From the NCBI GenBank assembly GCA_003223245.1, contig QHYI01000128.1, forward strand, positions 1 to 48,113: DNA of 48,113 bases, given 5' to 3'. This document shows, piece after piece, positions 10,689 through 18,655 of this stretch. The notes under the pieces were generated by a model. The model was not told the DNA's origin, searched no databases, and saw only the letters and a program-made list of their open reading frames with translations. This stretch comes from Acidobacteriota bacterium (GTDB lineage Bacteria; Acidobacteriota; Terriglobia; Acidiferrales; UBA7541). Each line of letters starts with the position of its first letter. Position 1 is the stretch's first letter. The translations under genes were made by a program, and so were the position numbers.

Positions 10689-11963
10689 TTAAGGTGTGGC
10701 AGGCTTCGCTGGATGCATTTTCACCGGACCCAAATCCGGCAGAAACGCCGTCAGGATGCCAATCGCCGGCAGGTACGCGCAGACATGGTAGACAAAATCG
10801 ATGCTGGTCATATCGGCGAGCTTGCCGAGAATCGCTGCGCCGACTCCGCCCATTCCAAACGCGAAGCCAAAAAATAACCCCGACACCGCGCCGATTCTCC
10901 CCGGCATCAGCTCCTGCGCGTAAACCAGAATTGCGGAAAACGCGGACGCGAGAATCAGTCCGATGACCACGCTCAAAATGCTGGTCCACAAGAGATTTGA
11001 GTAAGGCAGAATCAACGTGAACGGCAGTACGCCAAGAATCGACCACCAGATGACCAGTTTGCGGCCCACGCGATCGCCCACCGGCCCGCCGATAAACGTT
11101 CCCGCCGCCACCGCCCCCAGAAACAGGAACAGATGCAACTGCGCGTTCTGGATCGTGAGCTGAAATTTGTTCATCAAGTAGAACGTGTAGTAGCTCATGA
11201 TGCTTGCGAGGTAGAAGAATTTGGAAAACATCAGTGCTACGAGAATCGCGAGGCTCCAGCCGATTTGCCGATTGGACAACGCCGCATGCGCATGCATCGG
11301 GCCCAGCGAAGCAAGATGCTCCGGATCGACAATCACGGGTCTAGTCTGAAGTCGCCTGTTCTTGCGGAACCACGCGCCGATGTTCACGAGCAGCACAATC
11401 GCCAGCAGCGCCAGGAATGAAAACCAGGCGATGTGCGCCTGTCCCTTGATAAAGATAAACGCCAGCAGCGGACCGATGGCCGAGCCCGCGTTTCCGCCCA
11501 CTTGAAACAGCGATTGCGCCATGCCGTGCTGCCCGCCGGAAGCCATGCGCGCCACGCGCGAAGACTCGGGATGGAATACCGCCGAGCCGATGCCCACAAA
11601 TGCAGCAGCGCCAAGAATCGTCAAATACGTGGGCGCCATGGCAAATGCCAGCAAGCCCACCATCGTGATGCCCATGCCCACCGCGAGCGAGTACGGCTGC
11701 GGCCGTCGATCCGTGTACAGACCAACCACCGGCTGCAGCAACGAGGCGGTCAGCTGCAACGTGAGCGCAATCCGCCCGACTTGCCCGTAATTCAGATGGA
11801 AGCTGGCTTTCAGCAATGGATAAATCGCGGGGATCAGTGATTGCACCGTGTCATTCAATAAGTGGCAAAAGCTGATGGAAAAAAGAATCGGAAAGACGGC
11901 TTTCGCTGCGGCTTCCGCTCGCGCCTCTGCTTGCACAGCGTCCAGATTGGTGCCGCTGGCCAT
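10689..11963 (-). CDS. fsr: MFS transporter, fosmidomycin-resistance (FSR) type
   Basis: 424-residue, 12-helix major facilitator. The FSR-family signature is clear: SISFCHLLNDTVQSLIPAIYP near the N-terminus, FHPESSRVARMASGG and QVGGNAGSAIGPLLAF in the N-half, and GGPVGDRVGRK in the loop at the start of the C-half. E. coli Fsr exports fosmidomycin; most homologues have unknown natural substrates, so a drug or metabolite efflux role is inference. It lies 51 nt after the class IV aminotransferase gene on the same strand, so they may be cotranscribed. Confidence 0.85.
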   Translation of the reverse strand: MASGTNLDAVQAEARAEAAAKAVFPILFSISFCHLLNDTVQSLIPAIYPLLKASFHLNYGQVGRIALTLQLTASLLQPVVGLYTDRRPQPYSLAVGMGITMVGLLAFAMAPTYLTILGAAAFVGIGSAVFHPESSRVARMASGGQHGMAQSLFQVGGNAGSAIGPLLAFIFIKGQAHIAWFSFLALLAIVLLVNIGAWFRKNRRLQTRPVIVDPEHLASLGPMHAHAALSNRQIGWSLAILVALMFSKFFYLASIMSYYTFYLMNKFQLTIQNAQLHLFLFLGAVAAGTFIGGPVGDRVGRKLVIWWSILGVLPFTLILPYSNLLWTSILSVVIGLILASAFSAILVYAQELMPGRIGAVSGLFFGFAFGMGGVGAAILGKLADMTSIDFVYHVCAYLPAIGILTAFLPDLGPVKMHPAKPATP

Positions 11964-12014
11964 TTAAGCCTGTAGCTCCCGAAACATTTTTGCGCGATTT
12001 GAGAGCATGCGTTT

Positions 12015-12884
12015 CTATCTGGCAGCAGAGGCGAGGCGGCGGGTGACGTACTCGGAAACGTGGGCGTCGAAAAGTTCGATCAGCCGATGACACACCGGAC
12101 CGGGCGCTGGAATGCGGTGCCCGGCAATCTCTCCCACGCTGATCAAATTCCGGTTGGTCGAAGTAATGAAAACTTCCTCGGCGGAAAACAGGTCCTCGGG
12201 ACGCAAAGTCTGTTCGACGATGGGCAGGCCCGCTCCCGGCGCAATCTCCAGCAGGATGCCGCGGGTGATGCCCTCGAGGCAACCGGAACTGAGCGGCGGC
12301 GTAAGGATTTTTCCCGTTTTCACTGCGAAAATATTTGCCGACGTGCATTCCGCCACTTCGCCGCGCTCGTTCAGCATCACCGCTTCGTCGAAGCCTTCTT
12401 TGTTGGCCTCGGCAATCGACCACACATTGTTCAGCCAGGAAATGGTTTTCACGCCCGCGAGCGGAGAAGCAGCGTGCCGGCCGTGCGCGCGCAGCCCCAG
12501 GCGGACGACTTCGCGGTAGCCAGGCAGGCCGGCGCTGTAAATGATGAGATCGACCGGCGGGCGGTGCTCGTTGCTTTGCCAGTATCCCACCGAATTGTGG
12601 ACCAGGTAGATCCGTGCGCAGCCTTCCACGACTTTGTTGGCGCGAATCACCTCATGGAGATGCACGCTGATTTTTGCCGCCGTGTACAACATCGGCAGGC
12701 GAATGATTCCCGCGTCTTTTTCCAGCCGGCGGTAGTGGCGCTCGTAGGCAAACGCCTCGCCGCGCGTAATGCGCACAGTGGTGAAGATGCCCCAGCCGCA
12801 AATCAGCCCCACCTGGCCCGGAGAAAGCCGAACTTTCTCGATGGGAAGAAGGCTCTCGTTGTGGAAGACGTACCGGTGAATCAC
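12015..12884 (-). CDS. Class IV PLP-dependent aminotransferase
   Basis: 289 residues of the fold-type IV family that includes branched-chain aminotransferase (IlvE), D-amino acid aminotransferase and aminodeoxychorismate lyase (PabC). Lys146 in GVKTISWLNN is the expected Schiff-base lysine; the ECTSANIF segment and SSGCLEGITR are the other family motifs. Its length is typical, but substrate-determining residues do not allow a confident choice between IlvE-like and PabC-like activity. The start is a GTG at 12884 with GAGG 7 nt upstream. It is followed by the MFS gene. Confidence 0.85.
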   Translation of the reverse strand: MIHRYVFHNESLLPIEKVRLSPGQVGLICGWGIFTTVRITRGEAFAYERHYRRLEKDAGIIRLPMLYTAAKISVHLHEVIRANKVVEGCARIYLVHNSVGYWQSNEHRPPVDLIIYSAGLPGYREVVRLGLRAHGRHAASPLAGVKTISWLNNVWSIAEANKEGFDEAVMLNERGEVAECTSANIFAVKTGKILTPPLSSGCLEGITRGILLEIAPGAGLPIVEQTLRPEDLFSAEEVFITSTNRNLISVGEIAGHRIPAPGPVCHRLIELFDAHVSEYVTRRLASAAR

Positions 12885-13067
12885 GCTCGCGCCTCAATCT
12901 CGGGGACGAATAAATATTGTAACCGAACTTTCAGTCGGCAGGTGGACCGGAGGTGGGAACCTACGCCTTGCAATTTGAACGGCTTTCTCATGTCAGGGCG
13001 CAGCTTTATCCGCAGCGCAGTCGAAGGAACGTTGCGTCGTCCTGTCAGTTCAAATCGAGCGCTGTAG

Positions 13068-13087
13068 CTCAGGCCTTCAGGCCTGAG
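13068..13087. repeat. Perfect 8-bp palindrome, REP-like or terminator
   Basis: CTCAGGCC-TTCA-GGCCTGAG is a perfect 8-bp stem with a 4-nt loop. It sits in the 295-nt gap (12885-13179) between the aminotransferase and VWFA genes, 93 nt from the VWFA stop. No T-run follows. It could be a dispersed palindromic repeat or a processing/termination hairpin. No gene is seen in the gap. Confidence 0.5.
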
Positions 13088-13179
13088 GAATCGTGGCTGG
13101 ACCTAAACAGAGGCGCCGTCACCACGAACACAGCGTGGATCTTGTCGCCAATGCCCCTGCCGTGCCCGTCTTTTACAAA

Positions 13180-14298
13180 TCAGGGCTTCGAGGTCCCTTG
13201 TGGTGCTCCTTGTGACGTCCCCGAGCCGGGGTCGGAGGGCGTGTTTGTGCTCGGGTTCGCGCGCGCATAGTATCCACGCCGCGCCCGCACTTGATAACCC
13301 TTGTGATCTGGCACTTCGACGCGGATCTTGTGATAGCGCCCGTCGAGCACGTAGTTCACCGGTTGATAGGCAATCGAATACTGGTTGCGCAGCTCGTCGC
13401 CGATGTCCTGGAAAGATTGGTCGAGATCGTCCACGTGATAGGGGAAGAATGCGCGCCCACCGGTTTCTTCCGCAACGTCTTGCAAAATCTTGTCTCCCTC
13501 AGTGAGATGATATTTGCGGTCGGCGGTTTTTTCCGGGTTGGTTTCTTCCAGAGAGACCCATTGCGTGCTGGTGCTGATGGTGTAAATCACCACGCTGGTG
13601 CGCTGCGCGAGCTCGATGGCTTCGGCGCGCGTGTGCGTGGACAGATTGTCCTCGCCGTCGCTGATAAGAATCATCACCCGGCGAACCACATCGGGCTGGT
13701 CCCCAGGAGGCCGCGGCGGATGGTTCAACTGTTTCGCACAAGCTTCGTAGATGGCGTCGTAAATCGCGGTGCCGCCGCCCGCACGCGTGCTCATGATCTG
13801 GTCGCGCAATGCCCCGGTATCGCTGGTGAACGGCTGGATAATTTGCGGTTCATCATCGAAAGTCATGACGAACGCTTCGTCTTTATTGCGACGCAACACG
13901 CTGAAGAGAAAATTCACGGAAGCGTCCTGTTCAAATTTAATGCGGTCGCGAATGCTGTTGGAAGTGTCGAGCAACATGCCGATGCGCAGCGGCAGATCCG
14001 TCTGCTTGCTGAAATAGCGAATTTCCTGCGGCTTGCCATCGTCTAAGACCTTGAAGTCCTTCTCGTCCAAATCCGGCACCAATTTATTGCGGCGGTTTAG
14101 GACGGTGAAGAGGACGTCGACGAGGTTGACTTCGCGTTTGAAGGTTTGACCGCTTTGCTCGGGCGCTTGCTGGTTGGGAGGCTGCGCGGGGGCCGGCGCT
14201 TGTTGCTGCTTCGCATTGGCGGGAGGCTGCTGCGCCCGGGCGGGAAGCAAAAGCGCGGCCGTCAAAAGAGCCGTCAGGAAAACGTTTCGCCGATACAT
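13180..14298 (-). CDS. VWFA-related secreted protein (Acidobacterial type)
   Basis: 372 residues: signal peptide (1-22, ending ARAQ), a Gln/Pro/Ala-rich linker (23-50), then a conserved segment VNLVDVLFTVLNRRNKLVPDL..DFKVLDDGKPQ and a von Willebrand A domain. The MIDAS motif is intact: DTSNS (Asp111, Ser113, Ser115). The C-terminal part NQYSIAYQPVN..DGRYHKIRVEV is characteristic of the acidobacterial VWFA-related family. It is likely a periplasmic or surface protein that binds a divalent metal and a partner protein; the function is not established. It lies 11 nt beyond the rluD stop on the same strand, so it probably follows rluD in one transcript. Two paralogues occur near 21-22 kb. Confidence 0.9.
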   Translation of the reverse strand: MYRRNVFLTALLTAALLLPARAQQPPANAKQQQAPAPAQPPNQQAPEQSGQTFKREVNLVDVLFTVLNRRNKLVPDLDEKDFKVLDDGKPQEIRYFSKQTDLPLRIGMLLDTSNSIRDRIKFEQDASVNFLFSVLRRNKDEAFVMTFDDEPQIIQPFTSDTGALRDQIMSTRAGGGTAIYDAIYEACAKQLNHPPRPPGDQPDVVRRVMILISDGEDNLSTHTRAEAIELAQRTSVVIYTISTSTQWVSLEETNPEKTADRKYHLTEGDKILQDVAEETGGRAFFPYHVDDLDQSFQDIGDELRNQYSIAYQPVNYVLDGRYHKIRVEVPDHKGYQVRARRGYYARANPSTNTPSDPGSGTSQGAPQGTSKP

Positions 14299-14309
14299 GG
14301 ATGGAAGAA

Positions 14310-15338
14310 TTATAGGTATGCTGCGAGCGCAGCGTCAATTCGGCTTTGCGGCTCGCCGGCAGCGACGCAAAGCTGCTTCAAGAAATCGCGGAGTTCCCCC
14401 GGCAAATGCGCACGAACTTCGGTCCACGCGCCGGTTCGCGGCTGGGGAAAGCCGATCCTCGCGGCGTGCAAAAAATTGCGCGGCAACTTGGGGAGTGTCT
14501 GGTTGCCGATTCGCAATTGCGCCGTTGCGCCGTAGAGCGTGTCGCCGACCACGGGATGCTTCAGCGCGGAGAAGTGCACGCGGATTTGATGGGTCCGCCC
14601 GGTATGGAGTTGGACTTCGACGAGCGTGGTGTTGGCGATGTGGGTGAGCGCGCGCCAGTCCGTGCGGGCTTCACGCGGATTGGCGATGGCCGCTCCGCGT
14701 CCCGATTTTCGAGGAGTGACCATGCGCGTGCGGTGGATGGGATCGCGCCCGATGGCCAGCACGATGCTGCCGGTCTTTTCTTTCAGAATGCCTTGCACTA
14801 GAGCGAGATAAGTTTTTTTCACGGCACGCTTCTGGAAGGCTTCTCCAAGCCTGGCGTGCGCGGGGTCGTTTTTGGCGACCAAGATCACGCCGGAAGTTTC
14901 TTTGTCGAGGCGGTGCACGATTCCCGGCCGGAGCGGATCGCCGCCTTTGGAAAGTTGTAGCCCGCGCCCAAGCAGCGCGTTCACCAGCGTGCCCGAGATG
15001 TTTCCAGCGCCGGCGTGGACGGTCATCCCCGCGGGCTTGTTAATGGCAATCACATCTTCATCTTCGTAAAGGACTTCGAGGGGGATGGCTTCGGGTTTCG
15101 CGAAGATGGCCGGGCGCTCGGAAATTTCGACGGTGATTTTTTCGCTGCCGCGAAGATGGAGCCCACCCTTTTTTGCCGCTTTGCCGCCCAGGAACACACG
15201 CCCAGAGTCAATCAACTCTTGCACGCGCGTGCGGCTTAGTTCGGGGCATTGCGCAGCAATAAAGCGGTCGAGACGCTTACCAGCGTCCGAGGAAGAGGCA
15301 ACGAGTTCACGATGGACGACGGACGAAAGGAGAGGCAC
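14310..15338 (-). CDS. rluD: RluA-family 23S rRNA pseudouridine synthase (RluD-like)
   Basis: 342 residues: N-terminal S4 RNA-binding domain (about 20-80, GKRLDRFIA..SRTRVQELIDSGRVFLGG) followed by the RluA catalytic domain. The catalytic Asp is Asp145 in VHRLDKETSG, and the LHTGRTHQIRVH motif is present. RluD of E. coli makes pseudouridines 1911, 1915 and 1917 in helix 69 of 23S rRNA; the S4 plus catalytic arrangement fits, but RluC cannot be excluded. The start is a GTG at 15338. A TATAAT lies exactly 7 nt upstream (15346-15351), so the mRNA may be leaderless. Confidence 0.88.
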   Translation of the reverse strand: MPLLSSVVHRELVASSSDAGKRLDRFIAAQCPELSRTRVQELIDSGRVFLGGKAAKKGGLHLRGSEKITVEISERPAIFAKPEAIPLEVLYEDEDVIAINKPAGMTVHAGAGNISGTLVNALLGRGLQLSKGGDPLRPGIVHRLDKETSGVILVAKNDPAHARLGEAFQKRAVKKTYLALVQGILKEKTGSIVLAIGRDPIHRTRMVTPRKSGRGAAIANPREARTDWRALTHIANTTLVEVQLHTGRTHQIRVHFSALKHPVVGDTLYGATAQLRIGNQTLPKLPRNFLHAARIGFPQPRTGAWTEVRAHLPGELRDFLKQLCVAAGEPQSRIDAALAAYL

Positions 15339-15345
15339 AGGCCTG

Positions 15346-15351
15346 ATTATA
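15346..15351 (-). promoter_or_regulatory. Candidate leaderless -10 element of rluD
   Basis: TATAAT on the minus strand, with 7 nt between it and the GTG start codon. This spacing would put the transcription start at the start codon. No consensus -35 is seen and there is no Shine-Dalgarno. The rest of the 230-nt gap 15339-15568 shows nothing further. Confidence 0.45.
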
Positions 15352-15568
15352 AGCGATCCGGAATGGAGGAACGCGCTCCCTCAAGACGCCTAGACTACTT
15401 CCAGTGTTCGCCCACTGCCACAGCAATCGATTAGGCCACGACCATCAGCGCCGTCTCTCCAAGCTCTACGCAGGGGAAGAGAAAAAGAGCAAAACCTCAT
15501 GGCGGCGAAGAAAAGCGGCAGCAAGGCTGCCGCACTCCACAGGAATCTTGGCCGGATTTTTGCGCGAC

Positions 15569-16270
15569 TTAATAGGAATCGGAGAGCTCGCAAGGGGCAG
15601 TCTGACCCGGGGTTGCTTGGCATTTCGCCAGGAACTTGCGAGCCTTATTGCGGGTGGAGCGCCTTGCGTTTTTCCCCTGGCGTTTCACGAAAGAGAGCAC
15701 GGCGCGCTGGTCCTGAAGCAAGGGGAAAAATTCATCGAGCGCGTGGATGGCGTGGCCGATGGCTACGTTGCGGCATTCGGGAGTTGCGTAGCGAGCCTTC
15801 TCGACCGCGAGAATGGTCTTGGCGATTCGATCGGCAAGATAAGGTTTCGCTCGGGCAATCGATGCCGCGCCGCGAATCGTGTTGGTCGCATCCATCAGGT
15901 TCTTGCCGGAAATTGGGACAAGATAAGAATCGAGAATCGCATCCAGCTTTTTCTGATGGTCCGCTGCAGCCAGATGGCCCAGCGTAAGCATGGCATTCCA
16001 CCGCAGAATGCTGTTTTTGTCGCGCAGCAGGCGCACGAAGAAATCAAAGTGCGGGTAGAGCCCTGCCGGGGAGTTTTCGCTCACGATGCGCAGCAGTCTG
16101 CTGGCGGCAAAACGGACGCGGGGAGTTGCGGAACCGAGCGCGTCCATGGCAGCGAGAACCAGTTCCGAATCGCCTGCAACTTGTCTGGCGAAACCGAGAA
16201 GATCAGGAGCGCGTACGCTCAAAGCCTCCGCAATGACGGAGGAATCGGCAACTTCTACCAGTGCTGGCAT
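15569..16270 (-). CDS. HEAT-repeat protein
   Basis: 233 residues from the ATG at 16270, preceded by AGAGGT 7 nt upstream; an upstream in-frame GTG at 16315 adds 15 residues that do not look conserved. The protein is built of alpha-helical pairs typical of HEAT/ARM repeats (for example RVRFAASRLLRIVSEN, SILRWNAMLTLGHLAAADH, NTIRGAASIARAKP). The tail is basic (KRQGKNARRSTRNKARKFLAKC). It has no signal peptide, so it is probably cytoplasmic. HEAT proteins are protein- or nucleic-acid-binding scaffolds; some relatives are AlkD-like glycosylases, but no catalytic residues can be identified here. Confidence 0.7.
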   Translation of the reverse strand: MPALVEVADSSVIAEALSVRAPDLLGFARQVAGDSELVLAAMDALGSATPRVRFAASRLLRIVSENSPAGLYPHFDFFVRLLRDKNSILRWNAMLTLGHLAAADHQKKLDAILDSYLVPISGKNLMDATNTIRGAASIARAKPYLADRIAKTILAVEKARYATPECRNVAIGHAIHALDEFFPLLQDQRAVLSFVKRQGKNARRSTRNKARKFLAKCQATPGQTAPCELSDSY

Positions 16271-16414
16271 AAAGCACCTCTGGGTGCAGTATGGGCCAAG
16301 GGCCACGCGGGTCAAGGATGGGCGTCACAGCTGCTGGGCTCAAATGAACAAAATCGGTGTTTAGCAAGACAGGTCGATACGGGCCGAGCGTGGGCGTTCC
16401 GCACGGATAGCTGC

Positions 16415-16443
16415 TTGTCCGTACCGAAGAATTCTCTTATTCT
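16415..16443 (+). promoter_or_regulatory. Candidate promoter of tRNA-Glu
   Basis: TTGTCC (16415-16420), 17-nt spacer, TATTCT (16438-16443), ending 27 nt before the tRNA. Each hexamer matches consensus at 4 of 6 positions. Confidence 0.4.
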
Positions 16444-16470
16444 AGGTAGGATATTCACCTCGCAAAGCGT

Positions 16471-16545
16471 GGCGCTATGGTGCAACGGTTAGCACGCGGC
16501 CCTTTCAAGGCCGAAATACGGGTTCGATTCCCGTTAGCGCTACCA
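16471..16545 (+). tRNA. tRNA-Glu (UUC)
   Basis: 75 nt with a complete cloverleaf: acceptor GGCGCTA/TAGCGCT (one G-U pair), D stem GTGC/GCAC, anticodon stem CGGCC/GGCCG with loop CTTTCAA (anticodon TTC), T stem ACGGG/CCCGT with loop TTCGATT, discriminator A and an encoded CCA. Its last 17 bases plus the next base are repeated at 19164-19181, marking it as the integration site of the island that follows. Confidence 0.97.
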
Positions 16546-16546
16546 A
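16529..16546 (+). repeat. att-like direct repeat, copy in tRNA-Glu
   Basis: TCCCGTTAGCGCTACCAA covers the 3' side of the T stem, the acceptor strand, CCA and one more base. It is identical to 19164-19181. Confidence 0.8.
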
Positions 16547-16648
16547 AACCCCAAAAAACCACTGAGGATGAAAATCCCCGTGCCTCAGTACGTGAATGCG
16601 ATGAACGCCTTTGATGCGCGCCAATGCGACAAGCGTGACGCCGCCTCT

Positions 16649-16888
16649 TCAGGCGGATTTAGCGGAACTTTGGCTGCCGAAGCCGCAAAAGTCCAAATAG
16701 CTCCAGTAGCAGGCCGGGCATCCGCACTTCCGGCCATCGCAATGCGTGTCGCATGTTGGCTTGCACGTGCAAGGGTGGCGCTGATACCCATCAAAGTAGT
16801 GGCCCTTGAACGCCTTGTACCGCCTCATCCCCTCGGGAGACGGCCGCGCGCACGGAAAAAGGCCATTGGGGTCGATGTCACTCAGCAT
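16649..16888 (-). CDS. Small Cys-rich hypothetical protein
   Basis: 79 residues from the ATG at 16888 (GGAGAG about 10 nt upstream). It contains nine cysteines (13, 40, 42, 46, 50, 55, 57, 60, 68), seven of them packed into residues 40-60 in CXC/CXXXC spacing with two histidines (38, 49). This density suggests metal binding, for example a metallothionein-like or zinc-cluster fold, but no family is recognised. The frame is open further upstream into the decayed gene at 17018-17309, so part of the signal may come from that. It lies in the tRNA-Glu island, nearest the tRNA. Confidence 0.4.
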   Translation of the reverse strand: MLSDIDPNGLFPCARPSPEGMRRYKAFKGHYFDGYQRHPCTCKPTCDTHCDGRKCGCPACYWSYLDFCGFGSQSSAKSA

Positions 16889-17017
16889 GGAATTGCTCTC
16901 CGAACTCCCGTAGGCGGGTTTGTTTGCTGGGTGGTAACACGTAACACCCCTCGGTTTACGAGTCAATTCAGGTAAACACCCCATGTAAACACCCCAAAGG
17001 CTTGAACCAGCATGCCT

Positions 17018-17309
17018 ACCGTAGAACTCCACCTTCCCATCAACCACTTCCGCCACGTAGCCGCCCTCGCTAAAGGAACTGCATCACCTTCTTGCCGGAT
17101 CGTGTCGTTTGCGCCCAGCGGGATTTGGTCTGCGGGTTCTGTTCCAGCCCCCGAATCTCGTTGCACTCGAACTCGAAATCCACTTTCCGAAGGCCACGTT
17201 TGGGAGTGCGTCGAACAGCGTAACTCGCAGACCCTAGCTCGACGGTCTTGGCGTTCTGGAACGGGCGCCTGCCGCCAGACTTCGGTGAGTACTTCTTTAA
17301 AGGAGACCT
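17018..17309 (-). pseudogene. Frameshifted small hypothetical gene in the island
   Basis: Reading two frames together gives a coherent basic protein segment of about 85 residues, including RRTPKRGLRKVDFEFE, EIRGLEQNPQTKSRWAQ and SGKKVMQFL, then SEGGYVAEVVDGKVEFYG. The join needs a one-base shift near 17071-17074, where the first frame reaches TAG. The first frame has no ATG, GTG or TTG between the stop of the upstream HD gene and the conserved part, so the start also looks lost. It follows the HD gene directly. No function can be assigned; I read it as a decayed gene. Confidence 0.55.
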
Positions 17310-17942
17310 TCATCCAGCGCCCGAGACTCTTGCCAGTTCATCGACTACGCCCTTGAGTTCTTTGACGATCCGCCAGTTCGGGCATCTGGCCTCATAAATC
17401 TTGAGCAGTTCGTCGAAATACCAAAGCTGTTCTTTGCGCCCTCGCTTGAACCACTTCCAGACCTCCGCTCCGATCTCTTTGTAGTCCTCAAGGATGGCAC
17501 GGGCGTTGTACAACTTGTCTGCGGCCGACACTAGCAGGGTGCCTTCTGACTCGGGTTCCTCGCGCAGCCTCTTGATGTACGAAGCCTTCCTCTGTTCCCA
17601 TCGCCCCTTTCTGTTGCTGTCCGCTTCAAAGCTGTCGGTGCAGCCCTTCACGATGTCGGCGACTTCCTTCCCGAACTTGGCTTCAATATCGTGCAGCCGA
17701 GGCATCCCGCCTGCGTCCTCCACGGCGTCGTGCAAAAGAGCCGCGATGACCATGTCTTCCGTCACGGCAAAAGGAACGTGTCCGGTTTCTCCCGTTACCA
17801 GCGAAGCGACACCCAGCAGATGAGCCATGTAGGGCACTTGCGTCCCTTTGCGCGGGCCGGTGTGTATCTGGCGTGCGTAATCGACAGCTTCCGTGAAACG
17901 AGGCGTGAGCGTAAGTGCTTCATGCTTTTCCTTGGTTTCCAT
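17310..17942 (-). CDS. HD-domain hydrolase, RelA/SpoT-like
   Basis: 210 residues from the ATG at 17942; a longer in-frame start at 18032 overlaps the preceding gene and adds non-conserved sequence. The N-half has YARQIHTGPRKGTQVPYMAHLLGVA followed by the HD motif LLHDAVEDAGG, and then AADKLYNARAILEDYK. This is the order of the ppGpp-hydrolase (Mesh1/SpoT) HD domain: RxxH, HDxxED, D..KLxN. No synthetase or TGS/ACT domain is present, so it resembles a stand-alone small alarmone or nucleotide hydrolase. TAGAAT lies 7 nt before the ATG (17950-17955) and no Shine-Dalgarno is seen, so it may be leaderless. It is island cargo. Confidence 0.8.
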   Translation of the reverse strand: METKEKHEALTLTPRFTEAVDYARQIHTGPRKGTQVPYMAHLLGVASLVTGETGHVPFAVTEDMVIAALLHDAVEDAGGMPRLHDIEAKFGKEVADIVKGCTDSFEADSNRKGRWEQRKASYIKRLREEPESEGTLLVSAADKLYNARAILEDYKEIGAEVWKWFKRGRKEQLWYFDELLKIYEARCPNWRIVKELKGVVDELARVSGAG

Positions 17943-17949
17943 GAACCTG

Positions 17950-17955
17950 ATTCTA
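17950..17955 (-). promoter_or_regulatory. Candidate leaderless -10 element of the HD gene
   Basis: TAGAAT on the minus strand, 7 nt before the ATG, the same spacing as at rluD (TATAAT). Another TAGAAT occurs 9 nt before the ATG of the island gene at 19013 (19023-19028). No -35 is obvious. Confidence 0.35.
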
Positions 17956-17989
17956 CCTACAGCGGATGCGGCGAGCGAACGCAGTTCGT

Positions 17990-18655
17990 TCAGACCACAA
18001 CGCAGCACGGGTTGCCCTTCATCGCCTCCCATCCTTCATGCACAATCAAGGGCAACAGAGACAGCGCGGTGACCGGGTCGGCGCAACCTACCTTCCAAAT
18101 CGCATTGACGGCAAGGCCGGCCAGAGCAATCAAGGCCAGATAACCGCAGACCGCAGATTCGGCAGCGTCGGCCCTCAATGCTGCGCTGTTGGTGGTCACC
18201 GAGAGCCGCCGTTTTTGTCTTGCGAGCCAAGGCATGACCACGGCGGCGAGAATCAGCAGGGCTATCCCAACAGCACTGCACCGGGGTTCGATGTGCCCGA
18301 GCAGGGACAGGACCGAAGCTAAAACCACAAATACCGCGAGGACGAAGAGCAAAGCTGCTGCGATTTTAGCTGCTCGTTCCTCAGCGTGCACGTCGTGAGA
18401 TGTAACGCGGAAACGGCGGAGCACCACTACCGCCGAGATCAGTTCGACTGCGCTGTCGCCTCCGAAACCGAGTAGAGCCGCACTGCGAGCCGTCCATGCA
18501 GCAGCCAACGACACCGCCGCCTCTACAGTCATCCAGACGAGCGTGAACGCCTGAATCCGAATCACACGGCCTGCGGTTTCTGCCGACAGAGAAGTGGCCA
18601 CGGGCATGCTATCCGTCTTTGGTGGTGTGGTTGCCATCAAATCGCTCGAGCGCAT
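17990..18655 (-). CDS. CDF-like cation transporter, membrane domain only
   Basis: 221 residues with about six hydrophobic helices. TM2 carries GFGGDSAVELIS and TM5 carries RADAAESAVCGYLAL, the two places where cation diffusion facilitators hold their metal-site Asp residues; here each site reads D...E where most family members have D...D or H...D. The usual C-terminal cytoplasmic dimerisation domain is absent; the chain ends soon after the last helix (GNPCCVVV). A metal or other cation is the likely substrate. Two starts are possible, 18655 and 18637, and neither has a clear Shine-Dalgarno. It overlaps the preceding gene by 47 nt, which suggests translational coupling. Confidence 0.7.
   Translation of the reverse strand: MRSSDLMATTPPKTDSMPVATSLSAETAGRVIRIQAFTLVWMTVEAAVSLAAAWTARSAALLGFGGDSAVELISAVVVLRRFRVTSHDVHAEERAAKIAAALLFVLAVFVVLASVLSLLGHIEPRCSAVGIALLILAAVVMPWLARQKRRLSVTTNSAALRADAAESAVCGYLALIALAGLAVNAIWKVGCADPVTALSLLPLIVHEGWEAMKGNPCCVVV

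Noticed and set aside
16963-17313. 116-codon minus-strand ORF starting at the HD gene stop
   Set aside because: Its frame disagrees with the conserved-looking segment, which lies in the two other frames; treated as a by-product of the decayed gene.
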